DNA from: SZUA-430 sp040381215 | GTDB lineage: Bacteria > Pseudomonadota > Alphaproteobacteria > Micropepsales > Micropepsaceae | DNA length: 11,848 nt | Assembly: GCA_040381215.1 (NCBI GenBank) | Contig: JBEIHO010000086.1 | Span: 1-11,848, forward strand | Direction: 5' to 3' | Shown here: positions 6,500 to 11,848 of the stretch, piece by piece | Position numbering within the stretch: the stretch's first letter is position 1 | How the letters are laid out: each line of letters begins with the position of its first letter | The notes under the pieces: generated by a model | Databases searched by the model: none | What the model saw: only the letters and a program-made list of their open reading frames with translations | What the model was told of the DNA's origin: nothing | Program-made: the position numbers and the translations under genes

Positions 6500-7991
6500 T
6501 CTGCACTTGTTCCTTGCGAATGACGGTCAGACGGTCGCCGGAGGCCTGAATGACCTTCCGCAGCGTCTCGATGAAGTCGATGTAGTTGGGTGCCTGGTCT
6601 TGCAGCACCTCGAACGCGAGTTGCAGGTTCGACCGGGTGGTCAGCACGTCGTCGCGGTTCTGCGATTTCTGCAACGGGCTGATCGGTTGCAGCGTGATGG
6701 CTTGCCCGTCGATCGAAACGATGTCCTCGAGGAGCCCCGATTGGACGCCGATCCACTCGACGCGCTGCACGAATGGGAAGATCAGTTCGGTCCAGAGCGG
6801 AGCGGAGGGCTTTCCGAGGCGTTCCTGCACGCGACGGGCTTCGTCAAGCCATTGCGTTGCTGTCGGGGGCGTGTCGCCGCGCTGACGGGGGCCGGACTGG
6901 TAGAATAGCTCGCGGATTGTGCTGGTCATGTCCTCGCGCGTGAAGAACGAGGTTTCGAGATTGGTGGTCTTGTTCAGTTCATAGACCTGATCCTTGGAGA
7001 ACCTTGGCCCGGCCGGATAGGCGGTGCCTGGCGTGATGCCCTTGGAGAGGTCGAGATAGGCGTCGTGAGAATAGATCAGCGTGGTTTTGAGCTGATCCTC
7101 GAGCCCGAGGAGGATACTTTCCTCCACCTTGTCGAGCACGCGCATGTCCGGCAGGGCGCGCATACCGGGACCGCGCCCCCAGGGCTGCCGCGGCTGGGGA
7201 TTGAAGCGGCCGACGAGCAGGGGGCACGATCCGACCATCGGGCCGAGGGTAAAGGGCTCTTCCGGCGTGACGCGCTTGCCGTCGATGGTGACTTCCATGC
7301 GCCAGAGGGGGTTGGCGGGGTCTGTCCAGTCGAGCCAGAAGCCCCAGACGCAGGTGCAGAAGGTGCCGGGTTTTTCGATCTTGGTGCGCAGTTCCCGATC
7401 GTTGAGGTTGATGTCGGGGTAGGCGGCGAAGAGGGCCGGAAGGGTGCTGGCGCGCACGGTCTGCTGGCGGAACCTGTCGAGGTATCCGAGGTGGCCGGGC
7501 GTCAGAAAAAGCTCGGACGGCGGCACGCTTTCGCAGAAGATGGGTTGCGTTCGGTGGGAGAGCTGCACCCAGAGTGCCGGAGTTCCGTGGGATGCGGCTT
7601 CAAAGGCCCATTGTGGAGCGATGTCGTTGTAGTTCGAGGCCGCGATGAGGTCGCGGATGTCCTGTTCGCGCTTGGTGGCAAATTCGAGGACCTGTTTTTC
7701 CATCTCTTCGGGCACAGGCGTAAGGACCGAAATCTCGAACCAGTGCGCTTCGGGCGGGGTGAAGTAGGTCACGATGTCGCCGGCGAGGTCTGCGGCGCAG
7801 GTTTCGCCGAGAGAGTGGTAGACGGTCGTTTCGTCATTGCGCTGCACGCGGCGCGAGTTCGGGGCCGTGGTGAATTCGTCTTCGCGCTGCGGCGCGCAGA
7901 AGCGATAGACGCTTTCGATCTTGTCGCGCACGTCGTCGCGGAATTGGCGCGCGTCGTCAAAGCGGGACTGGAAGTCCTTTGAAGGCTTCAT
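6474..7991 (-). CDS. Portal protein (head-to-tail connector)
   Basis: A 505-residue protein of the podovirus head-tail connector family (T7 gp8-like, usual length 500-550). It starts with helices (MKPSKDFQSRFDDARQFRDD) and a YRFCAPQR turn. Further along it has the family-typical WFEISVLTP (about residue 83), PSELFLTPGHLGYLDRF, a PWGRGPGMRALPDMRVLDK stretch (about 280-300) leading into the stem, and TATQWLDEARRVQERLG (about 395-410). A polar tail with EAPAAPV closes it. Twelve copies should form the ring at the capsid vertex through which DNA is packaged and ejected, docking terminase and later gp11. The start overlaps the previous stop as ATGA. Confidence 0.92.
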   Translation of the reverse strand: MKPSKDFQSRFDDARQFRDDVRDKIESVYRFCAPQREDEFTTAPNSRRVQRNDETTVYHSLGETCAADLAGDIVTYFTPPEAHWFEISVLTPVPEEMEKQVLEFATKREQDIRDLIAASNYNDIAPQWAFEAASHGTPALWVQLSHRTQPIFCESVPPSELFLTPGHLGYLDRFRQQTVRASTLPALFAAYPDINLNDRELRTKIEKPGTFCTCVWGFWLDWTDPANPLWRMEVTIDGKRVTPEEPFTLGPMVGSCPLLVGRFNPQPRQPWGRGPGMRALPDMRVLDKVEESILLGLEDQLKTTLIYSHDAYLDLSKGITPGTAYPAGPRFSKDQVYELNKTTNLETSFFTREDMTSTIRELFYQSGPRQRGDTPPTATQWLDEARRVQERLGKPSAPLWTELIFPFVQRVEWIGVQSGLLEDIVSIDGQAITLQPISPLQKSQNRDDVLTTRSNLQLAFEVLQDQAPNYIDFIETLRKVIQASGDRLTVIRKEQVQNEAPAAPV

Positions 7992-8158
7992 TTCATCACG
8001 CGAAACAGTGAGCGGCGCAGGTAGTTTTGGCGAAAATCTGTCGTCAGGCCGCTTGCGAGGTCCTGGCTGGCGGCCGAGCGTTCCTGTTCGGCTATTTGCC
8101 GTTCGCGCTGCCGATCGGCGGCGACTTTCGGGTCTTCCTTGGGTGCCTTTATTCGCAT
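7988..8158 (-). CDS. 56-residue charged helical phage protein
   Basis: A 56-residue protein beginning MRIKAPKEDPKVAADRQRER and continuing with charged helix, a QDLASGLTTDFRQNYL segment and ending RRSLFRVMK. The longer upstream opening of this frame (to 8254) is Pro/Arg-rich and is the antisense-like shadow of the neighbour, so ATG at 8158 is chosen. That start overlaps the upstream gene by 10 bases, and the stop overlaps the portal start by 4 (ATGA). Small charged proteins of this kind recur just ahead of the portal gene in related podoviruses. No function is known to me; a connector or virion accessory role is possible. Confidence 0.65.
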   Translation of the reverse strand: MRIKAPKEDPKVAADRQRERQIAEQERSAASQDLASGLTTDFRQNYLRRSLFRVMK

Positions 8159-8544
8159 TTCACAACCTGCGCTCCGTGCGCGGCGAGGATGCGGCGAAAG
8201 CGGCCGAGGGAATATGCACGGGCGCCGATCAGGTGCGCGCACTGGCTGACGCAATTCATCGTCGGATGGAACGGCAGGGTGATTGCGGTGTCGGGCGGCG
8301 CAAGGCGATAGACCGTTTCGCAGGCAAGGAACCGGTTGGCGAGCAGGTTTTCGACGTAATCGTGGCGGTATTCGATGCGCAGGTGCGCGCGTCTGGCGAC
8401 CGGATCAAGGAAGAACCATGTTTCGCCGTCTTCCATGACACCCCAGGCCTCGACGTGGCCAAACATGGACCAGTCCCGCCGGGCCCATGCCTCTCGGACG
8501 CCTGCGGGTTTGTGAAACCCGAAATAGAACAGCGCCGGCATCAT
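8149..8544 (-). CDS. Small protein with permuted NlpC/P60 (LRAT-like) His/Cys pattern
   Basis: A 131-residue protein starting MMPALFYFGFHKPAGVREAW. His30 lies in MFGHVEAWGV, a strand pattern like the catalytic His strand of permuted papain-like enzymes (LRAT, YiiX). An acidic/aromatic strand GETWFFLDP follows, and Cys98 sits in MNCVSQCAHLIG, which resembles the NC-x-x-F-V nucleophile helix of that fold. The order His first, Cys last is what circular permutation predicts. Such enzymes are thiol peptidases, amidases or acyltransferases; in a phage, peptidoglycan or virion-protein cleavage is conceivable. The ATG overlaps the large terminase stop (ATGA), and the TAA overlaps the following small gene. 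This is inference from motif order. An inactive structural protein is the alternative. Confidence 0.7.
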   Translation of the reverse strand: MMPALFYFGFHKPAGVREAWARRDWSMFGHVEAWGVMEDGETWFFLDPVARRAHLRIEYRHDYVENLLANRFLACETVYRLAPPDTAITLPFHPTMNCVSQCAHLIGARAYSLGRFRRILAAHGAQVVKCE

Positions 8545-10052
8545 CGCAGGTGCGGGTGCCTTCTGACGATGGCCGAGGGGCGAAGCTGCACGACATTCGG
8601 TCGCGTCACGCTCATGGCCTCTCCGCCGCCCATGAGCGCGTTTTCGAGGGCTTCGACGACGTGGGAATAGATGTTCTTGACCGGCTTTTCCGTGAACATG
8701 CCGTCCACGCCTCTGATGGCGCGATAGTGGTATCCGCCGGCCATGCCGGCCTTGAGCGTAAGACAGGACGGCGCGATCAGGAGCCCGTATCGCCTTTGAA
8801 GGACGCGCTCGACGGTCGAACGCCTGATTTCCGGGTTGTTGTCGGTGGACGCGGGGAAGACGCGCATTCCTTCGGCGTGGAAGATTTCAAACGCCGTGAC
8901 TTCGGTATTGTCGCGCCGGTCCCCGCCGCGCGGGTCGCCCCAAATCTCGAAGGCATAGCCCGGATACCTCTGCGCCAGGTGTCGCGCGACGCGGGGAGCG
9001 AACATTGTGGCGCTCTCGTTGTTGCCGATGAGTTCCGAGAACACGGTCCATCGGTCGTTGCGGCACTGACAGAACGCCGCGGCCGGTTGTCTGCCGAAAT
9101 CCAGCCCCACGATGATGGGCAGGCCCGGCACGGGCTCCGGCTCCGACTTGGCGATGTGGTCATCTGGCAAGAAGGTCGGATAGACCGGCTCCCCGTGCCG
9201 CGCCAAACCGACCCGGTTCATGATGCGCCGGTCGATCAATTCCTTTTTCCATGCGCCGATCTTCTCGATGTAGGGCTCTTTCAGCCATTTCTGGTTTTCG
9301 GCTTTCGGGTTCGGCTCATAGGTGATCTTGCCGTTCTCGATCCGCTCGATCAGCCCCGGCGGCTGCACGAAGAAGTTCCAGTTGTGCGGCTTCTGAAACT
9401 GCCGCTTCATGTCGTCCGACCAGTCCGCAGGCACCGGCATGTCGCCGCGCATGTAGGGTATCCAGTGCCCTTCCTCCGGCGCGTTGAGGTCGATGAACCC
9501 GCCATACCAGGTTGCCCCCGGCCCGTTCATCTTCGACGGGAAACGCGCGCAGCGAGAAAGAAGTTCCGTCACCACGCCAAGCTGCACAAACTGCCCCTCG
9601 TTCACGAAGAACCCGGTAATCTCGAACGACGCCAGAACACGCTCGGCCGTCATCTCGTCAGGCAGAGCCAGAAACACGACCTCGCACTCGACCGTCGTGC
9701 CATCGCCCGACCAGTGCCGCCGCTTCAACGTGTGCGACCGCGGCTCGGACCTGACCATCGTTCCCCACTCATGCTCGGGAAACCACTGCGGCCAGGTCGT
9801 CGCCAGAATTGTCGTGTCGATCTCCTTGTACGTCCCCCGCGTCACAATCCACCGAGAGCGCCGCACACCGTCATAATCCGGCTCCTGCTCATTCGCCGTC
9901 GCCCAAATCCGCTGAACACACGCCGACGACGACCCCGAACCGATCGGCCCCTGTATCACATCCAGCCGGCCCCTCGACCAGAAGAACCGCGTCAGAACCT
10001 CCCCGTCAGGCTCATAAAGCCGATCCCCCTTCCGCGTCCGCGCAAGAGACAT
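8541..10052 (-). CDS. Terminase large subunit (DNA-packaging ATPase/nuclease)
   Basis: A 503-residue protein. The Walker A position is at residues 35-42 (GPIGSGSS), where Ser replaces the usual Lys. A Walker B-like strand ITGFFVNEGQF lies at about 145-155 with Asn-Glu at its end. The C-terminal RNase H-like nuclease shows its first Asp in IIVGLDFGRQ (Asp318), its second in WGDPRGGDRR (Asp373), and a third acidic cluster around SHVVEALENAL (about 463-473). It should cut concatemers and drive DNA into the procapsid through the portal encoded two genes on. The ATG overlaps the RHH stop as TAATG with GGGAGGGGG just before it. The Walker A change is also seen in some related phages as I recall, so the enzyme is probably active. 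Confidence 0.9.
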   Translation of the reverse strand: MSLARTRKGDRLYEPDGEVLTRFFWSRGRLDVIQGPIGSGSSSACVQRIWATANEQEPDYDGVRRSRWIVTRGTYKEIDTTILATTWPQWFPEHEWGTMVRSEPRSHTLKRRHWSGDGTTVECEVVFLALPDEMTAERVLASFEITGFFVNEGQFVQLGVVTELLSRCARFPSKMNGPGATWYGGFIDLNAPEEGHWIPYMRGDMPVPADWSDDMKRQFQKPHNWNFFVQPPGLIERIENGKITYEPNPKAENQKWLKEPYIEKIGAWKKELIDRRIMNRVGLARHGEPVYPTFLPDDHIAKSEPEPVPGLPIIVGLDFGRQPAAAFCQCRNDRWTVFSELIGNNESATMFAPRVARHLAQRYPGYAFEIWGDPRGGDRRDNTEVTAFEIFHAEGMRVFPASTDNNPEIRRSTVERVLQRRYGLLIAPSCLTLKAGMAGGYHYRAIRGVDGMFTEKPVKNIYSHVVEALENALMGGGEAMSVTRPNVVQLRPSAIVRRHPHLR

Positions 10053-10273
10053 TACCCCCTCCCCTTCACAGGAACACCCGACAAAACATCCCGAACAGTC
10101 CGCCCACTTGAAGCATTCCGCGAAACACGCCCCTCATACCACTCCTCCACAATCCGCCTGATAACCCGGCTCCGCTGACCCTCCCCGCCAACACGGTCAA
10201 TCTCCGCCAGACACCCCTCCGGCAACCCAACCGTCACCTGCCTCAGCCCTACCCCAGGTCTCCCGCCAGCCAT
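10052..10273 (-). CDS. Ribbon-helix-helix DNA-binding protein, likely repressor
   Basis: A 73-residue basic protein. Residues 11-18 (RQVTVGLP) form the expected DNA-reading beta strand. Helix A follows (about 20-28, GCLAEIDRVG), then a Gly turn, then helix B (SRVIRRIVEEWYE, about 35-47) that completes the Arc/CopG-type fold. The rest is a short polar tail. The ATG at 10273 is set by GGAGGG at 10279-10284; an upstream TTG at 10300 would put translation through an operator and is rejected. Three palindromic repeats lie immediately upstream, so autorepression is likely. The stop overlaps the large terminase start (TAATG), so repression would also reduce terminase. No toxin gene adjoins it, which argues against an antitoxin. 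Confidence 0.82.
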   Translation of the reverse strand: MAGGRPGVGLRQVTVGLPEGCLAEIDRVGGEGQRSRVIRRIVEEWYEGRVSRNASSGRTVRDVLSGVPVKGRG

Positions 10274-10278
10274 CCGAA

Positions 10279-10284
10279 CCCTCC
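10279..10284 (-). promoter_or_regulatory. Ribosome binding site deciding the RHH start
   Basis: GGAGGG on the minus strand, 5 bases before the ATG at 10273. It fixes the RHH start and touches operator O1. Confidence 0.7.
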
Positions 10285-10305
10285 GAGTTTTCCACTGCAA
10301 AACTC
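10285..10305. promoter_or_regulatory. Operator-like palindrome O1
   Basis: GAGTTTTCCACTGCAAAACTC is a near-perfect 21-bp palindrome: seven-base outer arms GAGTTTT/AAAACTC and an inner CA/TG pair. It abuts the GGAGGG ribosome site (10279-10284) of the RHH gene. Likely a binding site of that protein. Confidence 0.65.
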
Positions 10306-10336
10306 ATCCCACACCCCACAAACCCCCCACATGCAC

Positions 10337-10357
10337 GAGTTTCCCACTGTAAAACTG
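10337..10357. promoter_or_regulatory. Operator-like palindrome O2
   Basis: GAGTTTCCCACTGTAAAACTG differs from O1 at three of 21 positions. Its start is 52 bases from that of O1, close to five helical turns, so both could be bound from the same face. Confidence 0.65.
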
Positions 10358-10358
10358 C

Positions 10359-10379
10359 CAGTTACCCACTTTAAAACAT
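10359..10379. promoter_or_regulatory. Operator-like repeat O3
   Basis: CAGTTACCCACTTTAAAACAT follows O2 after one base (22-base period, two helical turns) and keeps the AGTT-CCACT-AAAAC pattern. A further inverted half, GGGAAACTC at 10380-10388, adjoins it, which would allow cooperative loading. Confidence 0.6.
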
Positions 10380-10532
10380 GGGAAACTCCAAGCGCCTGAT
10401 AATAATGAAAAATTTTGGATGGGTCGCGCGGGGGTGGAGAATGATATGCGCGCGCCCCGGTTTTTGCCCCCACCCCCCCCTCGATCCGGTCCGGGGCGCC
10501 GACATGCCCCCCCGATGACTGGTCAGCGGCCT

Positions 10533-10558
10533 AGGTGGAACGCTGGCCCGTTCCACCT
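10533..10558 (-). terminator. Stem-loop behind the HTH gene, possible terminator
   Basis: A perfect 10-bp inverted repeat, AGGTGGAACG and CGTTCCACCT, with a 6-base loop, 11 bases past the HTH gene's TAG (10570-10572). No T-run follows on the minus strand, so it may be a weak terminator, an RNA stability or processing stem, or a protein site. It separates the HTH gene from the RHH-terminase unit. Confidence 0.45.
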
Positions 10559-10569
10559 GCTAGGCTATG

Positions 10570-11154
10570 CTATTGATCCGACTGGCTTCTATCATCAAGG
10601 CTAGGTGATAGGCTATCGGCTTGCACGTCGATTATCCTCTCTCCGGGCCGGATGTAGGCATATCCGGGCGATTCAACGTTCACGGTGACGGATGTTTGCG
10701 GGCCCTTCTTCGCTTCGCCCGCGAAGAACTCGACCATCCTCGCCCTGACCGTTGCAGGCTGTCCTTCCTGCATGAGCTCAATCCCGACGACAATTGCCCG
10801 TTTTCTGGCCGTTTCTCGAAGGTTGTCAACCTCTTGCGCGAAGTCGGCTTTTTTGGTTTCGAGCATCGCCTTGATGTGGGGGCGTGAGAGGGCTCGACTG
10901 AGGGCGGTCCTTGCCATGCCTACGCGTGACGCTGCCTCTGTGACTGTGACGGCTTCTTCGGCGATAATGGCGACGGCTTCCGCCGTCCTTGCTGTGATAC
11001 CTCCCCCCCTGGAGGGGGGCTTGTTGGTGTGTGTCACATGCTGGGATGCGGATGCGGTCTTTGTCATGGGCCGGAGGGATACCCCGCCCGCCTGACGCTC
11101 TCCATGCACATAGGAGCGGATGCCATCGTGGCGCGGATCGGGCCGACCGATCAT
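10570..11154 (-). CDS. HTH DNA-binding protein, probable small terminase
   Basis: A protein of up to 194 residues. A helix-turn-helix lies at about residues 68-92 (VTVTEAASRVGMARTALSRA), followed by a basic/acidic helical oligomerisation-like stretch (about 95-130) and a beta-ending C-terminus (TSVTVNVESPGYAYIRPG). HTH plus helices at the head of a packaging operon is typical of small terminases, which select the viral DNA end and regulate the large subunit. A transcriptional regulator is the alternative. Start choice is open: ATG at 11154 is used here, while ATG at 11067 (MTKTASAS) gives a 165-residue form; neither has a good ribosome site. A C/G hairpin at 11003-11019 lies inside the gene between the N-terminal tail and the HTH. 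Confidence 0.75.
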   Translation of the reverse strand: MIGRPDPRHDGIRSYVHGERQAGGVSLRPMTKTASASQHVTHTNKPPSRGGGITARTAEAVAIIAEEAVTVTEAASRVGMARTALSRALSRPHIKAMLETKKADFAQEVDNLRETARKRAIVVGIELMQEGQPATVRARMVEFFAGEAKKGPQTSVTVNVESPGYAYIRPGERIIDVQADSLSPSLDDRSQSDQ

Positions 11155-11169
11155 CTGCCGCGCGCCAGG

Positions 11170-11188
11170 TTGAGGCTATGCCCCTCAA
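11170..11188 (-). other. Small leader hairpin of the HTH gene
   Basis: TTGAGG and CCTCAA pair around a 7-base loop, in the presumed 5' leader between the promoter at 11205-11233 and the ATG at 11154. Possible RNA structure; the effect is unknown. Confidence 0.3.
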
Positions 11189-11204
11189 TTCACGGCGGGA
11201 AGCT

Positions 11205-11233
11205 ATTTTATTTATGACCGCTTGACACGCCAA
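11205..11233 (-). promoter_or_regulatory. Leftward promoter for the HTH/late operon
   Basis: On the minus strand, TTGGCG (11228-11233), a 17-base spacer and TAAAAT (11205-11210) form a sigma70-type promoter matching 4/6 and 5/6 of the consensus. It would start RNA near 11198, 44 bases before the ATG at 11154. Confidence 0.6.
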
Positions 11234-11250
11234 GCGAAGCGCGCTAGATG
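11222..11250 (+). promoter_or_regulatory. Rightward promoter for the RadC-like gene
   Basis: A perfect TTGACA (11222-11227), a 17-base spacer and TAGATG (11245-11250; 3/6). RNA would start near 11257, past an upstream ATG at 11248, so translation from that ATG is unlikely. GACACGCCA occurs at 11224-11232 and again at 11266-11274, a possible operator pair. Confidence 0.5.
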
Positions 11251-11282
11251 TGTCTCATGGCGCTCGACACGCCACCAGCAAC

Positions 11283-11287
11283 AGGAG
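11283..11287 (+). promoter_or_regulatory. Ribosome binding site deciding the RadC start
   Basis: AGGAG, 8 bases before the ATG at 11296. The ATG at 11248, 16 codons earlier, lacks such a site and lies in the promoter. Confidence 0.7.
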
Positions 11288-11295
11288 ATACGACA

Positions 11296-11766
11296 ATGAG
11301 CGCGCAGATTGATCTTTTCGACCGCTCGCCCGCCATGTCCCCGGGCGCGATGCTGGAAGCGGCTCGCGCCTACCTCACCCGCCCCCAGCGCGATGTTCTG
11401 TCATCTTGGGACGCTCTTCTGGCTTACATCCACCTCAAGCACGGGAACCCTCGGCGTGAGGAGTTTCGCGTTTTATTCCTTAACCGCAAAAACTGCCTGA
11501 TCGAGGACCGACTGATGGGCGCCGGCACGATAGACCATGTCCCCGCCTATCCGCGCGAAATCCTGCGCGAAGCGATCCTGTGTGATGCGTCCGCGATCAT
11601 CCTGATCCACAACCACCCTTCCGGCGATCCGACGCCATCGCAAGGGGATATAGACATGACCGGCCAGATAGTCGCCGCCGGTCAAACGCTAGGTGTCACT
11701 GTCCACGACCATCTTGTCATCGGGTCGGGGCGCGAGGTTTCTATGCGGTCAGATGGTCTAATGTGA
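11296..11766 (+). CDS. RadC-family JAB/MPN-domain protein
   Basis: A 156-residue protein made of essentially only the JAB/MPN domain. The JAMM zinc motif is complete: HNHPSGDPTPSQGD (His105, His107, Asp118 in H-x-H-x10-D), with Glu70 in LIEDRLMGAGT as the likely upstream acidic residue. Also typical are YPREILREAILCDASAIILI and VHDHLVIGSG. The N-terminal helix-hairpin-helix domain of full RadC (about 220 residues) is absent. This is the short phage/plasmid form (like the E. coli prophage YeeS/YkfG proteins). RadC proteins were once tied to DNA repair but this is not supported; they behave as metallo-isopeptidase-like proteins of unknown substrate and often sit near anti-defence genes. It is transcribed away from the late operon. 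Confidence 0.88.
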   Translation: MSAQIDLFDRSPAMSPGAMLEAARAYLTRPQRDVLSSWDALLAYIHLKHGNPRREEFRVLFLNRKNCLIEDRLMGAGTIDHVPAYPREILREAILCDASAIILIHNHPSGDPTPSQGDIDMTGQIVAAGQTLGVTVHDHLVIGSGREVSMRSDGLM

Positions 11767-11788
11767 CGCATCGCAGCCACTTAGGGCT

Positions 11789-11817
11789 TTGACGATTTCC
11801 CCTTAATCGCCTATATC
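11789..11817 (+). promoter_or_regulatory. Rightward promoter at the window edge
   Basis: TTGACG (11789-11794), a 17-base spacer and TATATC (11812-11817): matches of 5/6 and 4/6. The -10 lies inside the left arm of the inverted repeat at 11803-11845. It would drive genes beyond the right edge. Confidence 0.55.
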
Positions 11818-11845
11818 TTGCGTGATGGCAGATATAGGCGATTAA
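11803..11845. promoter_or_regulatory. 15-bp perfect inverted repeat, likely operator
   Basis: TTAATCGCCTATATC (11803-11817) and its exact complement GATATAGGCGATTAA (11831-11845) flank 13 bases. The left arm covers the -10 of the adjacent promoter and the right arm covers the start of the transcript, so a dimer or two dimers bound here would block RNA polymerase. The AT-rich arms and lack of a T-run argue against a terminator. The repressor is probably encoded outside the window. Confidence 0.65.
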
Positions 11846-11848
11846 TCA

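Larger units (their letters stand above)
10274..10569. other. Regulatory intergenic region upstream of the RHH gene
   Basis: This 296-base stretch has no convincing gene; frames through it are Pro/Arg- or Gly/Trp-rich translations of C- and G-runs. From right to left it holds a 10-bp stem-loop (10533-10558), C-rich tracts (about 10468-10515), an AT-rich block AAAATTTTTCATTATTATC on the minus strand (about 10397-10415) that could carry a promoter -10 (TATTAT) but lacks a good -35, and three operator-like repeats (10285-10379). Confidence 0.6.

Noticed and set aside
7065..7982. A 305-codon plus-strand frame
   Set aside because: Antisense shadow of the portal gene; composition (Gly/Val/Arg) and lack of a ribosome site are not gene-like.
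8159..8254. N-terminal extension of the 56-residue gene
   Set aside because: The extra 32 codons are Pro/Arg-rich and overlap the upstream gene in another frame; the ATG at 8158 gives the overlap type seen elsewhere in the operon.
8487..10178. A 563-codon open frame on the plus strand
   Set aside because: It lies antisense to the large terminase, its product is Arg/Pro/His-rich without any domain, and the terminase motifs are unmistakable. GC-rich codon use makes long antisense frames.
10305..10345. G-quadruplex-like G-runs on the minus strand in the RHH leader
   Set aside because: Only three closely spaced runs of three or more G are present, and the fourth is 12 bases away, so the motif is marginal.
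10249..10556. Two minus-strand frames of 74 and 61 codons in the intergenic region
   Set aside because: They run through the operator repeats and the G/C homopolymer tracts, lack ribosome sites and encode low-complexity sequence.
10561..10616. Direct repeat TAGGCTAT (10561-10568 and 10609-10616)
   Set aside because: Eight bases and only two copies, one within a coding region; too weak to call a packaging or recombination site.
11003..11019. C6/G6 hairpin as a terminator
   Set aside because: It lies inside the HTH gene's reading frame without a T-run; it probably just reflects Pro/Gly codons.
1..11848. Search for tRNA genes, CRISPR arrays, insertion sequences and integrase
   Set aside because: Nothing with the needed structure or motifs was seen; the window is filled by phage structural genes.

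Overview
The window looks like the virion-structure half of a podovirus-type (short-tailed, T7-like neck and tail) phage or prophage from a GC-rich host. Judged from codon use, GC-rich third positions and resemblance to phages of Rhizobiales and Rhodobacterales, an alphaproteobacterium is most likely; this is inferred from protein appearance, not from a search. No integrase, attachment site, tRNA, CRISPR or phage RNA polymerase is visible, so a free phage and a prophage cannot be told apart.

Layout. Almost everything is one tightly packed leftward (minus-strand) late operon. In transcription order it holds: a helix-turn-helix protein, probably the small terminase (11154-10570); a regulatory intergenic stretch (10569-10274); a small ribbon-helix-helix (RHH) protein (10273-10052); the large terminase (10052-8541); a small protein with a permuted thiol-hydrolase-like His/Cys pattern (8544-8149); a 56-residue charged protein (8158-7988); the portal/head-tail connector (7991-6474); a Bbp19-like protein (6499-6176); a scaffold candidate (6225-5521); the major capsid protein (5496-4534); a capsid cement candidate (4520-4077); and a protein with a HeH/SAP-like end (4074-3703). 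A G7/C7 terminator hairpin follows. The tail module comes next: a gp11-like adaptor (3588-2995), a gp12-like nozzle protein (3008-882), a gp14-like internal virion protein (882-451), and a further internal or tail protein (450-1) that runs off the left edge. Most junctions are ATGA, TAATG or longer overlaps, which points to translational coupling.

On the right, a RadC-family JAB/MPN protein (11296-11766) is transcribed divergently. Two back-to-back promoters lie between it and the small terminase. At the extreme right edge a second rightward promoter is embedded in a perfect 15-bp inverted repeat, which suggests a repressor-controlled operon starting just outside the window.

The least ordinary parts are regulatory. 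Three 21-bp palindromic repeats, with centres 22 and 52 bp apart (near-integral helical turns), abut the ribosome binding site of the RHH gene. That gene is itself coupled to the large terminase by TAATG. This reads as a self-controlled RHH repressor governing the packaging and head operon. The small His/Cys protein between terminase and portal is the best candidate for an undescribed enzyme.
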